Below, in pieces: positions 22,828-32,560 of a stretch of 64,000 nt of DNA (position 1 is the first letter of the stretch; every line of letters starts with the position of its first letter). The notes under the pieces are model-generated. The model ran no database searches. It was not told the DNA's origin and saw nothing but the letters and a program-made list of their open reading frames with translations. This stretch comes from Proteus vulgaris (GTDB lineage: Bacteria > Pseudomonadota > Gammaproteobacteria > Enterobacterales > Enterobacteriaceae). A program made the position numbers and the translations under genes. The stretch is taken from assembly GCF_033708015.1 (NCBI RefSeq), contig NZ_CP137920.1:3286001-3350000 (forward strand), in the 5' to 3' direction.

Positions 22828-23625
22828 ATGGCTATTGTAATCAAGACAGAAGAAGATATTCAAAAAATGCGCGTCGCAGGTCGTCTTGCGGCAGAAGTTC
22901 TTGAAATTATCGCACCGTTCGTAAAACCTGGCATAAACACCGCTGAATTAGACCGTATTTGTCATGAACATATTGTTAACGAACAACAGGCTATTCCTGC
23001 TTGTCTTAACTATCATGGTTTCCCTAAATCAGTCTGTATTTCGGTTAACGATGTTATTTGCCACGGCATTCCTAGTGAAGAAAAAATCCTTAAAGATGGT
23101 GATATCGTTAATATTGATGTCACTGTTATTAAAGAGGGTTTTCATGGCGACACCTCAAAAATGTTTATCGTAGGTAAACCAACAATACAAGGTGAACGCT
23201 TATGTCGTATCACTCAAGAAAGCCTCTACCTTGCTATTAAAATGGTTAAACCGGGTATTCGCTTACGTGAACTTGGTAAAGCCATTCAAAAATTTGTTGA
23301 AGCCCATGACTATTCTGTTGTTCGTGAATATTGCGGTCATGGTATTGGTGAAGGATTCCATGAAGAACCTCAAGTTCTACACTACGATGCAGATGATAGC
23401 GGTGTTGTGTTACAAAAAGGCATGGCATTCACCATCGAACCAATGGTAAACACAGGTGATTACCGTATTCGTACAATGAAAGATGGCTGGACTGTTAAAA
23501 CGAAAGACAGAGGTTGGTCTGCACAATACGAACATACATTAGTTGTTACCGATAATGGCTGTGAAATCATGACATTACGTAAAGAAGAAGAACCGTTTAT
23601 TTCTGCCGTATTGGTCAACGAATAA
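22828..23625 (+). CDS. map: Methionine aminopeptidase type I
   Basis: Map removes the initiator Met from nascent proteins with a small second residue. The 265-aa pita-bread-fold enzyme has the two-metal ligands in order: Asp in DIVNIDVTVI, Asp in GFHGDTSKMF, His in YCGHGIGEGFHEEPQ, Glu in FTIEPMVN, and Glu in QYEHTLVV. It is divergent from rpsB and followed by its own terminator. Confidence 0.98.
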   Translation: MAIVIKTEEDIQKMRVAGRLAAEVLEIIAPFVKPGINTAELDRICHEHIVNEQQAIPACLNYHGFPKSVCISVNDVICHGIPSEEKILKDGDIVNIDVTVIKEGFHGDTSKMFIVGKPTIQGERLCRITQESLYLAIKMVKPGIRLRELGKAIQKFVEAHDYSVVREYCGHGIGEGFHEEPQVLHYDADDSGVVLQKGMAFTIEPMVNTGDYRIRTMKDGWTVKTKDRGWSAQYEHTLVVTDNGCEIMTLRKEEEPFISAVLVNE

Positions 23626-23645
23626 GCATCTTTAGCGAAAAATGT

Positions 23646-23686
23646 AAAAGCGACATATTTTTTCAAGGTATGTCGCTTTTTTTATT
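23646..23686 (+). terminator. Rho-independent terminator after map
   Basis: A 12-bp stem (23646-23657 with 23669-23680) is followed by a run of T into TTTATTTTAT. The A-rich left arm could let it work in both directions. Confidence 0.85.
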
Positions 23687-23779
23687 TTATTTGCTACGAA
23701 ACAGCAGAATGACTAGTCAGGTTATCGTTTTAACATTAGTCTTAATATCATAAGCAAACATTGAGAAAGAAGACGAATA

Positions 23780-26425
23780 ATGACGAATAAAAATGCATTT
23801 AAAACACCGCCCCCTTCCCCTTTTTTGCTGACTGAAAATACCCTAAATTGTACTGAACTTAAGCAATCAATCGAACAATTTCAGTCTTGGTTAACAGATG
23901 CCTTTCATCATGATGTTGATGTCGCGTTATTACTTCAAGCCCGTAGCCATTTTATTGACCAACTCTTAACGCAATTATGGCGCTATACACAACTGTCGGA
24001 TTATCCAGATCTTAGTATCATTGCTGTCGGTGGTTATGGTAGACAAGAGTTGCACCCGCTTTCTGATATTGACCTTCTCTTTTTAAGTGAAACACCTTTA
24101 TCTGCAGAAGCAGAAGATAAAGTCAGCAAACTCATCACATTACTGTGGGATGTACGCCTTGAAATTGGTGCCAGTGTAAGAACAATGGAGGAATGTCTTT
24201 TAGAAGGCCTTTCAGACTTAACCGTTGCAACAAACTTACTAGAAGCACGCCTCATTTGTGGAAACGATCCCCTTTATCAGAAATTAATTAACCATATTTT
24301 TAGCCAAGGATTTTGGCCATCACCTGATTTTTTTGCTGCAAAAGTTGAAGAACAAAAACAGAGACATCAGCGATACCATAGCACGAGTTATAACCTAGAA
24401 CCTGATATCAAAAGTAGCCCTGGTGGACTACGCGATATCCATACTCTCATTTGGGTCGCACATCGCCACTTTGGTGCTACATCAGTTTCTGAAATGGTCA
24501 ACTTTGGCTTTTTAACGCCAGCTGAAGGACAAGAGCTATTAGAATGCCAATACACGCTATGGAAAATTCGTTTTGCTCTTCATCTTGTGCTTTCTCGCTA
24601 TGACAATCGCCTGTTGTTTGATAGACAACTCAATGTTGCTCAACTTTTAAATTATGAAGGTGAAGGCAATCAGCCCGTTGAAAAAATGATGAAAGATTAT
24701 TATCGCGTAACTCGTCGTGTCAGTGAGTTAAATAATATGTTACTTCAGCTATTTGACGAAGCTATTCTTGCTCTGCAACCTAATGTAAAACCACGTCTTT
24801 TGGACAATGAATTTCAACTGAGAGGCTCTTTAATTGATGTTGTTGATGACAGTTGCTTCCTTGACGATCCTATCGCTATTATGCGCCTCTTTTTACGTAT
24901 GGCTGAGCATAAAGAGATCACAGGCATTTATTCAACAACCCTTCGCCATTTACGTTATGCTCGCCGGCATTTAGTTCAGCCTTTATGTGAGTACCCACTT
25001 GCACGTCAAGTTTTTATGCAGATATTACGCCATCCTCGTGCGGTTTCTGGTGCATTTGTTCCAATGCATAAACACAGTGTACTCGCGGCTTATTTCCCGC
25101 AATGGAATAATATTGTCGGCCAAATGCAGTTTGATTTATTCCATGCCTATACTGTTGATGAACATACCATTCGTGTTTTACAAAAACTTGAAAGCTTTAG
25201 CCACCCAGAGAACCGTGAAAAACACCCTCTTTGTGTTGATATTTACCCAAAACTCCCACAACTTGAATTATTACGTTTAGCTGCACTTTTTCATGATATT
25301 GCGAAAGGACGTCATGGTGATCACTCGGAGCTTGGCGCACAAGATGTGGCGATTTTTGCACAACAACATGGTTTAAATCAGAGAGAATCTGCATTGGTTG
25401 AATGGCTTGTTAGTCATCACTTACTTATGTCTGTTACAGCGCAACGACGGGACATTCAAGATCCTGACATTATTTTTCAGTTTGCATCAGAAGTAAAAAA
25501 TGAAAGCCGATTACGCTATCTTTTGTGTTTAACCGTTGCGGATATTTGTGCAACCAATAACACGCTATGGAATAGCTGGAAACAGAGCCTACTACGTGAA
25601 TTATTTCTCTCAACTGAAACACAATTACGCCAAGGAATGCACTCTATTCCCGATTTACGTGAACGTATTCGCCACCATCGTTTGCAAGCGCTAACTATTT
25701 TACGCATGGAACAGATTGATGAAGATAAATTGCAAGCAATTTGGGGACGTTGTCATGCTGACTATTTTTTACGGCACACACCCGAACAAATTGCATGGCA
25801 TGCACTTGCATTAATTGAGCATAATAGCGCAGATCCTATGGTGTTAATCAGCCAACAAACTGAACATGGTGGCACTGAAATCTTTATTTGGTGTGCGGAT
25901 AGACCTTCCCTTTTTGCCTCTGTTGCTGGTGAATTAGATAGACGCAATTTAAGTATCCATAACGCTCAAATTTTTACTAACCGCGATAATATGGCGATGG
26001 ATACCTTTATTGTGTTAGAGCCGAATGGTAAACCTTTGGCAATTGATAGATACAATGCAATCCGCAACGCCTTGATCCAAGTTGTATCCGCACCTTATAA
26101 CACCAATGCAAAAACACGCTCATTACCTGCCAAATTGCGCCATTTTGACGTTCCGACAAAAATTAACTTTATCGCGTCTAACCATAATAAGCGCACCTAT
26201 ATGGAACTATTTGCACGAGATCGTCCAGGATTATTAGCAATTATTGGTAAAGTTTTTGCTGATCTTTCACTTTCATTACATGGTGCAAGAATAACCACAA
26301 TAGGCGAACGTGTTGAGGATTTCTTCGTATTAACTGATAGCGAAAATAAGGCATTAAACCAAAAAATGAAGGATGAAGTCGTAGAAAGGTTGACAAAAGC
26401 CCTAGTTTCAAAGGATAAAATATAG
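23780..26425 (+). CDS. glnD: Bifunctional uridylyltransferase/uridylyl-removing enzyme GlnD
   Basis: GlnD senses glutamine and adds or removes UMP on PII proteins GlnB and GlnK, thereby controlling glutamine synthetase and NtrBC. At 881 aa it is about the family length. The nucleotidyltransferase motif [15 protein letters not shown] starts at residue 84 with D96 and D98. The HD domain for UMP removal is at [14 protein letters not shown] near residue 510, and two ACT domains end the protein, one starting at [14 protein letters not shown] and the next at [14 protein letters not shown]. It is followed 34 bp later by dapD. Confidence 0.98.
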   Translation: MTNKNAFKTPPPSPFLLTENTLNCTELKQSIEQFQSWLTDAFHHDVDVALLLQARSHFIDQLLTQLWRYTQLSDYPDLSIIAVGGYGRQELHPLSDIDLLFLSETPLSAEAEDKVSKLITLLWDVRLEIGASVRTMEECLLEGLSDLTVATNLLEARLICGNDPLYQKLINHIFSQGFWPSPDFFAAKVEEQKQRHQRYHSTSYNLEPDIKSSPGGLRDIHTLIWVAHRHFGATSVSEMVNFGFLTPAEGQELLECQYTLWKIRFALHLVLSRYDNRLLFDRQLNVAQLLNYEGEGNQPVEKMMKDYYRVTRRVSELNNMLLQLFDEAILALQPNVKPRLLDNEFQLRGSLIDVVDDSCFLDDPIAIMRLFLRMAEHKEITGIYSTTLRHLRYARRHLVQPLCEYPLARQVFMQILRHPRAVSGAFVPMHKHSVLAAYFPQWNNIVGQMQFDLFHAYTVDEHTIRVLQKLESFSHPENREKHPLCVDIYPKLPQLELLRLAALFHDIAKGRHGDHSELGAQDVAIFAQQHGLNQRESALVEWLVSHHLLMSVTAQRRDIQDPDIIFQFASEVKNESRLRYLLCLTVADICATNNTLWNSWKQSLLRELFLSTETQLRQGMHSIPDLRERIRHHRLQALTILRMEQIDEDKLQAIWGRCHADYFLRHTPEQIAWHALALIEHNSADPMVLISQQTEHGGTEIFIWCADRPSLFASVAGELDRRNLSIHNAQIFTNRDNMAMDTFIVLEPNGKPLAIDRYNAIRNALIQVVSAPYNTNAKTRSLPAKLRHFDVPTKINFIASNHNKRTYMELFARDRPGLLAIIGKVFADLSLSLHGARITTIGERVEDFFVLTDSENKALNQKMKDEVVERLTKALVSKDKI

Positions 26426-26459
26426 GAACCCACGACAATACATATAGGAAATACTATTG

Positions 26460-27284
26460 ATGCAAGCATTACAATCTATTATTGATAACGCCTTTGAACA
26501 TCGTGCTGATATCACTCCAAACAACGTTGAGCCTCATATTCGTGATGCGATTAATAGCGTTATTGCACTGCTAGACAGCGGAAAACTGCGGGTCGCAGAA
26601 AAAATTGACGGTCAGTGGGTGACTCATCAATGGTTAAAAAAAGCGGTTCTGCTCTCTTTTCGCATCAACCATAATCAAGTCATTGAGGGTAGTGAAAGTC
26701 GTTATTTTGACAAAGTGCCGATGAAATTCGCTGATTATGATCAAGCACGTTTTGAAAAAGAAGGTTTTCGTGTTGTTCCTCCCGCAGCGGTTAGACAAGG
26801 CGCTTACATCGCTCGCAACACTGTTTTAATGCCATCTTATGTCAACATTGGTGCTTACGTCGATGAAGGTAGCATGGTTGATACATGGGCAACCGTAGGT
26901 TCGTGTGCTCAGATCGGGAAAAATGTCCATCTCTCGGGGGGGGTTGGTATCGGCGGTGTTTTAGAACCACTGCAAGCAAACCCAACCATTATTGAAGATA
27001 ACTGCTTTATTGGTGCTCGCTCTGAAATTGTTGAGGGGGTTATTGTCGAAGAAGGTGCCGTTATTTCAATGGGCGTCTATATTGGGCAAAGTACCAAGAT
27101 TTACGACAGAGAAACCGGCGAAGTACATTATGGCCGAGTCCCTGCTGGGTCTGTTGTTGTGTCAGGCAATTTACCTTCTAAAGATGGAAGCTACAGTCTT
27201 TACTGCGCCGTGATAGTGAAAAAAGTTGACGCCAAAACGCGTGGAAAAGTGGGTATTAATGAATTGTTAAGAACTATCGACTAA
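26460..27284 (+). CDS. dapD: Tetrahydrodipicolinate N-succinyltransferase
   Basis: DapD succinylates tetrahydrodipicolinate in the lysine and diaminopimelate pathway, supplying peptidoglycan. I start at the ATG at 26460 ([12 protein letters not shown]), which gives 274 aa as in E. coli; a TTG directly before it is in frame but not needed. AGGA lies 10 bases upstream. Hexapeptide repeats form the left-handed helix in the middle, and [20 protein letters not shown] is highly conserved. A run of eight G at 26936-26943 is in frame and leaves the gene intact. Confidence 0.98.
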   Translation: MQALQSIIDNAFEHRADITPNNVEPHIRDAINSVIALLDSGKLRVAEKIDGQWVTHQWLKKAVLLSFRINHNQVIEGSESRYFDKVPMKFADYDQARFEKEGFRVVPPAAVRQGAYIARNTVLMPSYVNIGAYVDEGSMVDTWATVGSCAQIGKNVHLSGGVGIGGVLEPLQANPTIIEDNCFIGARSEIVEGVIVEEGAVISMGVYIGQSTKIYDRETGEVHYGRVPAGSVVVSGNLPSKDGSYSLYCAVIVKKVDAKTRGKVGINELLRTID

Positions 27285-27354
27285 TATAAGAACAGCGGAT
27301 AGAATTAATTCTGTTCGCTATTCTTTCACTCATCTTTCTATCAGGTGCCAATAT

Positions 27355-27741
27355 ATGTACGATAATTTAAAAAATTTAGGGATCCCGCATCCTGAAGATA
27401 TTGACCGCTATACCCTACGCCAAGAAGCTAACAACGATATTTTAAAAATCTATTTTCGCAAAGATAAAGGTGAATTCTTTGCAAAAAGCGTAAAATTTAA
27501 ATATCCACGCCAACGTAAAACGATTTCTGATAGTCAATCAGGACAAGGTTTTAAAGAAGTCAATGAAATCAATACTAACTTACGTTATGTCATTGAAGAA
27601 TTAGATCAAATTTGTCAACAAGACCAAGTCGAAGTCGATTTAAAACATAAAATCCTGGACGACTTGCGCCATCTTGAACACGTTGTCGCAAATAAAATTG
27701 CTGAAATTGAAGCTGATTTAGAAAAACTGACTCGTCGTTAA
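27355..27741 (+). CDS. yaeH: DUF3461 family protein YaeH
   Basis: A 128-aa soluble, highly charged protein of unknown function conserved across enterobacteria. It begins [28 protein letters not shown], with the conserved [16 protein letters not shown] core and a C-terminal coiled-coil-like stretch, [20 protein letters not shown]. It follows dapD, as in E. coli, and is the last gene of this conserved block before the synteny break. Confidence 0.93.
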   Translation: MYDNLKNLGIPHPEDIDRYTLRQEANNDILKIYFRKDKGEFFAKSVKFKYPRQRKTISDSQSGQGFKEVNEINTNLRYVIEELDQICQQDQVEVDLKHKILDDLRHLEHVVANKIAEIEADLEKLTRR

Positions 27742-27781
27742 TAACAAGGCATTTTAGCTGTTATATCTGTCAATTTTATAA

Positions 27782-27831
27782 AAAACACCGCTTAGTTACT
27801 GTATAAAACAGAAATAAGCGGTGTTTTAAAA
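27782..27831 (+). terminator. Rho-independent terminator after yaeH
   Basis: A 13-bp stem (27782-27794 with 27815-27827) carries a small inner CTG/CAG stem and ends in TTTT. The A-rich 5' arm suggests that it also serves the convergent yqcA gene. Confidence 0.85.
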
Positions 27832-27885
27832 TACAAAATAGGGTTCATTATTTATTAACCAATTAAAGATCAGATTATTTTCTAC

Positions 27886-28329
27886 TTAATCTAATAGGCC
27901 AACCCAGTTTTCAAGCCAATCTATTGCAAATACTTCTGGCTCAGCAACATCCATGCCGTCTATTTTTAATATTTCGCCGATACGCTTTGCTTGGTGCTCT
28001 TGTAACAACTCATCAAATTTCATCCCCGCACCACAAAAATAGTCATAACTACTATCACCTAAGGCAATCAAGCCATAACTTAGATTTGGCTGATATCCTA
28101 CATTATCGCGCAATTCATGAAATAGAGGTGCAAGAGTATCAGGTAAATCACCTTGTCCAGTACTTGACGTTATTACAAGCACTGTCGAATATTTTTCCCA
28201 ATCTACAAGTGTGCCTTCTTCATAAATATTGGCTTGATGTTTATGTTCAAGCAAAATACGTTGAGCTTCTTCAGCAACTGCTAATGCATTGCCGTAAACA
28301 GTTCCCACAAAAATGCCGATTTTAGCCAT
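27886..28329 (-). CDS. yqcA: Flavodoxin-like protein YqcA
   Basis: A 147-aa flavodoxin-fold protein. The FMN phosphate loop is GTVYGNA at residues 9-15, followed by SSTGQGDLPD and ALGDSSYDYFCGAG. It matches YqcA better than MioC or the CysJ flavodoxin domain. Its electron-transfer partner is not settled in the family. In E. coli yqcA directly follows truC; here an AT-rich locus and ptsG separate them, so material was probably inserted between the two. Confidence 0.92.
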   Translation of the reverse strand: MAKIGIFVGTVYGNALAVAEEAQRILLEHKHQANIYEEGTLVDWEKYSTVLVITSSTGQGDLPDTLAPLFHELRDNVGYQPNLSYGLIALGDSSYDYFCGAGMKFDELLQEHQAKRIGEILKIDGMDVAEPEVFAIDWLENWVGLLD

Positions 28330-28424
28330 AATGTTTTATCCAAATTATATTGTGAAAAAATCAAATATTTTTGGATTTAACATATAAGAATTCCTCTTTG
28401 TACTCAAGAAAATTAAATTATCAA

Positions 28425-29594
28425 CTAATTAAATAGAGAACGTTTAACGTTATCCCATTTTCTATTTTCACCATATAAATAACTTAATAAAGTTCTAGGA
28501 ATTTCCATTTCAGATAATGTAGCAGTTACAATTTCAATAATTTCATTTTTTAAAAAAATATCATTTTTCTTAATATCATCACCACTAAGATAAGATGATA
28601 TTTTTTTAATTTTATCAAGATGTTTATTTAACAATCCTATTGCATTAGCATGTTTTTTAGGAAATATCCATTTATATACTCTAGATAAAATACTCGTTTC
28701 TTTTCTTTTAATACAATCAGATAATATTTTTTTATATTCATTTGTTTTCTCTTCCATTGATGTAATCGAAGAAAAAACGTTGTTTTTTCCTTTTATAATA
28801 AGATAAGAAGCCACATTTTTTATTTCATTTTCATATCGATCACAGTCATCAGAAAAAGGTTTAAGCGATTCTAGTTTTATCTTTAAAGACTCCGTATTAG
28901 ATTCTATTTTTTTGATCTTTTTCAATAGGTCATTGAGATCACTTTGTTCTAATTTATCCTTTTTTTTCGTTTGTTTTATATAATCTTGATAAAACAAATC
29001 AAGATCCTTGGATGTTTCATTAAATTCATGATAACAAGCAGCGCAATCTTGTATGAATTTATCATCAAGTGTTGTATGAATACCCTCACCATCTTTAGTG
29101 AAATTAAAGATATCATTAAGTCTTACATATTCACGATATTTATTAAATTTATTTATTATATTATATAATTCAAGAATATTTTTATTAAGAAAATTAAATA
29201 ATATTTCAAATTTAGCAAGCTCAATTTTATTATTTTCTTCATTTAATAGATTATCAACTTTATTAGTATGGGTTTCAATATTATTAGCAGCTTCTACATT
29301 ACCTAGTTTAACAAGTATATATTTTTTATCATCTACTCTAAAAGGTAGGCTACCCCCTGGATTTAACTCTATTATTTTATTTTTTATCTCTTTAATTAAC
29401 TTACTAATAGATTTCCTCTCAAATCTACACAAAAAACCCTTCTCAAAAAATAAATTAATAGCTGGATTATTATCTTTATTAAGAATTTTATTTTTCAGAG
29501 AAGAAGAGCCTGTTTCACTAATTATAGCATCAATAAATTTTTGTACAATATCTAATGAGTTAAGGTCTACAACTGTAAGATAATTACAATTTTT
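28425..29594 (-). CDS. Hypothetical coiled-coil protein, downstream fragment
   Basis: This is the 3' open frame of the split gene. The first possible start is a TTG at 29432 (giving 335 aa), which has AAGGG only 4 bases upstream and is a poor site. Upstream of it the frame stays open to 29594 with protein-like sequence, VVDLNSLDIVQKFIDAI, supporting the view that it was once continuous with the next fragment. Features seen are PGGSLPFRVDDKKYILVKLG near the start, a CAACYHEF stretch, repeated heptad-like Leu/Ile/Lys segments, and a basic VYKWIFPKKH near the C-terminal third. No known domain is evident. Confidence 0.5.
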   Translation of the reverse strand, partial: KNCNYLTVVDLNSLDIVQKFIDAIISETGSSSLKNKILNKDNNPAINLFFEKGFLCRFERKSISKLIKEIKNKIIELNPGGSLPFRVDDKKYILVKLGNVEAANNIETHTNKVDNLLNEENNKIELAKFEILFNFLNKNILELYNIINKFNKYREYVRLNDIFNFTKDGEGIHTTLDDKFIQDCAACYHEFNETSKDLDLFYQDYIKQTKKKDKLEQSDLNDLLKKIKKIESNTESLKIKLESLKPFSDDCDRYENEIKNVASYLIIKGKNNVFSSITSMEEKTNEYKKILSDCIKRKETSILSRVYKWIFPKKHANAIGLLNKHLDKIKKISSYLSGDDIKKNDIFLKNEIIEIVTATLSEMEIPRTLLSYLYGENRKWDNVKRSLFN

Positions 29595-29884
29595 TTATCT
29601 AAAAAAAAACCCCCTAATTTATTATTAGCTTTATTAATTTTATCTGAATGATGAGGGTTATCTTTTATATATTCATTAATTACATTAGTTAATTCACTTT
29701 TTATTTCAGTGAGAAAATGCTTATCAACATAAATGCTACTCATTTTATTTTTTAAAATAAAAAAACTATCATTAGATAATGAGTTTGAACAATTAGCTAT
29801 TTTTTCAGATAGTAAAAATGCTACATTTTCTCTTTTATCATTTGCAGGTAAAAAACTGACTAACTTATCGAAACATACTTCCAT
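29567..29884 (-). CDS. Hypothetical protein, upstream fragment of the split gene
   Basis: A 105-aa frame starting MEVCFDKLVSFLPANDKREN. The region before the start has GAAGATGAG about 11 bases upstream, a fair ribosome site. The frame ends shortly after homopolymer runs (five G, nine T, then seven A on the minus strand), which are usual sites of slippage or sequencing error. It has no recognisable domain. A length change in the T9 run would create a stop in either direction, so the A7 run is the better candidate for the shift. Confidence 0.5.
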   Translation of the reverse strand: MEVCFDKLVSFLPANDKRENVAFLLSEKIANCSNSLSNDSFFILKNKMSSIYVDKHFLTEIKSELTNVINEYIKDNPHHSDKINKANNKLGGFFLDKKIVIILQL

Positions 29885-29983
29885 TATTATTACTCATCTT
29901 CAATTGTAATATTACAACTATAATACTATTGAATAGCAAATAATAATTTCAAAAAAGAGTTTAATTCATACATATTATGATAT

Positions 29984-30023
29984 AAAAAAACACGCTCAAT
30001 AATAAATTTAAGCGTGTTTTTTT
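29984..30023. terminator. Bidirectional terminator after ptsG
   Basis: A 13-bp stem (29984-29996 with 30011-30023) has A and T runs on its outer arms, so it can act on both strands. It lies 20 bp beyond the ptsG stop and separates ptsG from the AT-rich gene. Confidence 0.85.
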
Positions 30024-30042
30024 AATTAAAGGCTATTATTTA

Positions 30043-31488
30043 TCACTCACCAGAATTCAAAGACCGAATATATTCATCCATCTCTGTTTTTAAGTTATCT
30101 GATTTAGGACCAAAAATCGCTTGAATACCTGAACCAACAACCACAACACCCGCGGCACCGAGTCTTTTCAGTTCATCTCTATCGACTTTTTCAATTTCTT
30201 TAACGCCAATACGTAAACGAGTAATACAAGCATCTAAGCTACTAATATTATCTTTACCACCAAACGCAGCGACTAAAGATTGTCCCATTGCACTTTTATC
30301 AGCTTGTTTCGCGTTTTTATCTTCTACTTCTCGGCCTGGCGTTTTTAGGTTTAGCTTCACAATTAAGAAACGGAAAATAGAATAATAAGTTATCGCATAA
30401 AGTATTCCAATAATTGGGAATAGATACAGTTTACTGCTGTTACCACTCAATACGATAAAGTCAATTAAACCATGAGAGAAACTTGTTCCATCACGCATAC
30501 CTAACAAGATACAAATAACAAATGCTAAACCCGCTAAAATAGCATGAATAACATAAAGAATAGGTGCGACAAACATAAATGAGAATTCGATAGGTTCAGT
30601 GATCCCTGTTAAGAAGGCAGTCAATGCTGCAGAAATCATGATGCCTCCCACTTTTACACGATTCTCAGGACGTGCTGTATGCCAAATAGCGATGGCAGCC
30701 GCAGGTAAGCCGAACATTTTAAATAAGAAGCCACCAGATAACATCCCAGCAGTTGGATCACCTGCCATATAGCGTGGAATATCACCGTGGAATACTTGTC
30801 CTGCGCTATTTACATATTCACCCACTTGCATTTGGAACGGCACGTTCCAAATATGATGTAAACCAAATGGGACTAACGCACGCTCTACAACACCATAAAT
30901 ACCAAAAGCAACAGCAGGGTTTTGATACGCAGCCCACTCAGAAAAACGCTGGATAGCTGTACCGATAGGTGGCCAAATAAAGGATAGAAGAATACCCACA
31001 AAAATCGCAATCAAACCAGAAATAATAGGGACAAAGCGTTTACCTGCAAAGAAACCTAAATATTCAGGAAGTTTAATACGATAAAAGCGGTTAAACATTG
31101 ATGCGGCAATAATACCCGCAATGATCCCACCGAGTACCCCAGTATCAGTTAAACGTTGTATTTCAACACTATCAGGTGATAAACCTAATACCCAAGGTGC
31201 CACTACCAGCATAGTTTTTGACATAATGCCATAAGCCACAACAGAGGCCAGTGCTGATACCCCGTCATTATTGGTAAAACCTAAAGCAACACCAATAGCA
31301 AAAATAAGTGGCATATTAGAGAAAACCGAACCGCCTGCTTCTGCCATAACTTGAGAAACAGAGGAAGGGATCCATGAAAGATCAGCGGAACCAACCCCTA
31401 ATAAAATACCGGCAATAGGCAGTACAGATACCGGTAACATCAAGGATTTTCCGATTTTTTGTAAAACAACAAATAGGTTTTTAAACAT
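30043..31488 (-). CDS. ptsG: PTS glucose-specific transporter subunit IICB
   Basis: PtsG imports glucose and phosphorylates it using phosphate from IIA-Glc. I start at ATG 31488 ([20 protein letters not shown]), with GGGAG 8 bases upstream; this gives 481 aa against 477 in E. coli. The membrane IIC domain fills about residues 1-385 and includes [15 protein letters not shown]. The linker signature LKTPGRE follows. The IIB domain has the phosphorylated Cys in [10 protein letters not shown] near residue 420 and ends [13 protein letters not shown]. In E. coli ptsG is far away near fabF, so its place between yqcA and truC is unusual. Candidate Mlc and CRP sites lie upstream. Confidence 0.95.
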   Translation of the reverse strand: MFKNLFVVLQKIGKSLMLPVSVLPIAGILLGVGSADLSWIPSSVSQVMAEAGGSVFSNMPLIFAIGVALGFTNNDGVSALASVVAYGIMSKTMLVVAPWVLGLSPDSVEIQRLTDTGVLGGIIAGIIAASMFNRFYRIKLPEYLGFFAGKRFVPIISGLIAIFVGILLSFIWPPIGTAIQRFSEWAAYQNPAVAFGIYGVVERALVPFGLHHIWNVPFQMQVGEYVNSAGQVFHGDIPRYMAGDPTAGMLSGGFLFKMFGLPAAAIAIWHTARPENRVKVGGIMISAALTAFLTGITEPIEFSFMFVAPILYVIHAILAGLAFVICILLGMRDGTSFSHGLIDFIVLSGNSSKLYLFPIIGILYAITYYSIFRFLIVKLNLKTPGREVEDKNAKQADKSAMGQSLVAAFGGKDNISSLDACITRLRIGVKEIEKVDRDELKRLGAAGVVVVGSGIQAIFGPKSDNLKTEMDEYIRSLNSGE

Positions 31489-31587
31489 CAAACAGACTCC
31501 CGGAATGTGGGTTTTTATATGTTGTAAGTCTTTATTTATTTAAAGTAGCGTGGGTTTATTTCATAAACTTATCTAATGATAAGCCTT

Positions 31588-31612
31588 ATTTATTTTACAT
31601 CATAAAATAAAT
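31588..31612 (-). promoter_or_regulatory. Candidate Mlc operator upstream of ptsG
   Basis: A perfect inverted repeat has 10-bp arms, ATTTATTTTA (31588-31597) and its complement (31603-31612), around the 5-bp centre CATCA. The core TTATTTTA...TAAAATAA resembles the Mlc (DgsA) operator of E. coli ptsG. It lies about 100 bp before the ptsG start. A TAAAAT inside it could be the -10 element, which would place the operator over the promoter. Confidence 0.6.
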
Positions 31613-31621
31613 CGCTTAATG

Positions 31622-31643
31622 AATACATGATTGCTGTCACGTT
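31622..31643 (-). promoter_or_regulatory. Possible CRP site upstream of ptsG
   Basis: On the minus strand AACGTGACAGCAATCATGTT-like sequence has half-sites CGTGA and TCATG with the 6-bp CRP spacing, seven of ten core bases matching TGTGA/TCACA. It lies just upstream of the Mlc-like palindrome. Glucose PTS genes are usually activated by CRP-cAMP, which supports the guess. Confidence 0.35.
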
Positions 31644-31718
31644 TCAAACATGTGATCAGATCAATTAATAGAATTATATATTTTACAAATAGTTATATTA
31701 GATTATAAATTTGCGCAA

Positions 31719-31752
31719 ACTATCAAGACCTAAGTAAAAAAATCTTGATAGT
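31719..31752. repeat. 10-bp inverted repeat after truC
   Basis: Perfect arms ACTATCAAGA (31719-31728) and its complement (31743-31752) flank a 14-nt A-rich loop, 36 bp beyond the truC stop. It may act as the truC terminator, but the T run falls in the loop rather than after the stem, so this is uncertain. Confidence 0.35.
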
Positions 31753-31787
31753 CACGTATTGAAAGCAATATTGAAATAAGAAAGGAA

Positions 31788-32552
31788 TTAAAAATGGTGG
31801 GCTAAATCTTCACCATGCTGCTCTAATTCAGCTCTTAAACCACGCCAACCAAATTGATTAATAAGGTGTTGCCAAGGCAGATCCCATTTAGCTGTTAAGT
31901 TAAGCGGTTGCAATGTGATTGGATGAATTAAGTTTAGATGACTTGCATGTAACATCAAGCGATGAGATTGAAAATGATTTACGACACCACGGTTTTGACG
32001 TAAATCACCATGAGCGGTATCACCAATAATGGGGTGTCGAATATGAGACATATGACGACGTAATTGATGCTTGCGCCCCGTCTCAGGACGTAGTTCTAAT
32101 AAACTAAATCGAGATGTAGGATAACGCCCAATAGCCACCTCTTTTTCAACAGTCCCTAATGGCTGGCAGTGCGTTACACAATCTTGAATTTTGGGAGGTT
32201 GAGTTGCAAATTTATCTGCAATTTTGTCGTGTTCCTCGACTAAAGGACTATCAATAACAAATGCTTCTTCAACGTATCCTCGAACAACAGCATGATAAAT
32301 TTTTTCGGTTTTATGTTGTTCAAAAGATTGAGCTAGCGCCCTAGCAACATCCGAAGAAAGCGCCATGACTAGAACACCTGATGTGGGTCTATCTAGACGA
32401 TGCACAGGGAAAACATGTTGCCCTATTTGATCTCTTAGTGTTTGCATGACAAACACGGTTTCATGTCTATCTAACCAACTGCGGTGAACAAGCCAACCCG
32501 CAGGTTTGTTCACCGCAACAAGATGCTCATCTTGATAAATAATATCTAGCAT
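31788..32552 (-). CDS. truC: tRNA pseudouridine(65) synthase
   Basis: TruC makes pseudouridine 65 in tRNA-Ile1 and tRNA-Asp. The 254-aa RluA-family enzyme has the catalytic Asp54 in VHRLDRPTSG, preceded by the N-terminal IIYQDEHLVAVNKPAGWLVH, and the C-terminal GRKHQLRRHMSHI and GDTAHGD segments. It lies 8 bp downstream of yqcC, as in E. coli, and the pair is probably cotranscribed. Confidence 0.96.
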   Translation of the reverse strand: MLDIIYQDEHLVAVNKPAGWLVHRSWLDRHETVFVMQTLRDQIGQHVFPVHRLDRPTSGVLVMALSSDVARALAQSFEQHKTEKIYHAVVRGYVEEAFVIDSPLVEEHDKIADKFATQPPKIQDCVTHCQPLGTVEKEVAIGRYPTSRFSLLELRPETGRKHQLRRHMSHIRHPIIGDTAHGDLRQNRGVVNHFQSHRLMLHASHLNLIHPITLQPLNLTAKWDLPWQHLINQFGWRGLRAELEQHGEDLAHHF

Positions 32553-32560
32553 TATTGACC

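Larger units (their letters stand above)
28425..29884 (-). pseudogene. AT-rich coiled-coil gene split by a -1 frameshift at an A7 run
   Basis: I do not recognise this gene. Two minus-strand frames, 29567-29884 and 28425-29594, look like one original protein of about 490 aa. The first frame runs to LGGFFLDKK, then reads only about seven further residues to a stop. The second frame is open from just after an in-frame TAA at 29595-29597 and has no good start codon of its own. A one-base backward shift at the A7 run (plus-strand T run 29590-29596) joins them as DKKNCNYLTVVD. The predicted protein is Lys-, Asn- and Ile-rich, helical, with long coiled-coil stretches, no signal peptide and no membrane helix. 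Its base composition is far more AT-rich than its neighbours, which suggests transfer. It may be a pseudogene, a phase-variable gene or a case of recoding. Confidence 0.6.

Noticed and set aside
26936..26943. Run of eight G in dapD as a frameshift
   Set aside because: The frame reads LSGGVGIGG through the run, exactly as in the family.
29098..29583. Plus-strand open frame of 161 codons opposite the AT-rich gene
   Set aside because: It is rich in Leu, Ile and Ser from an AT-rich antisense strand, has no ribosome site, and the other strand has better coding features.
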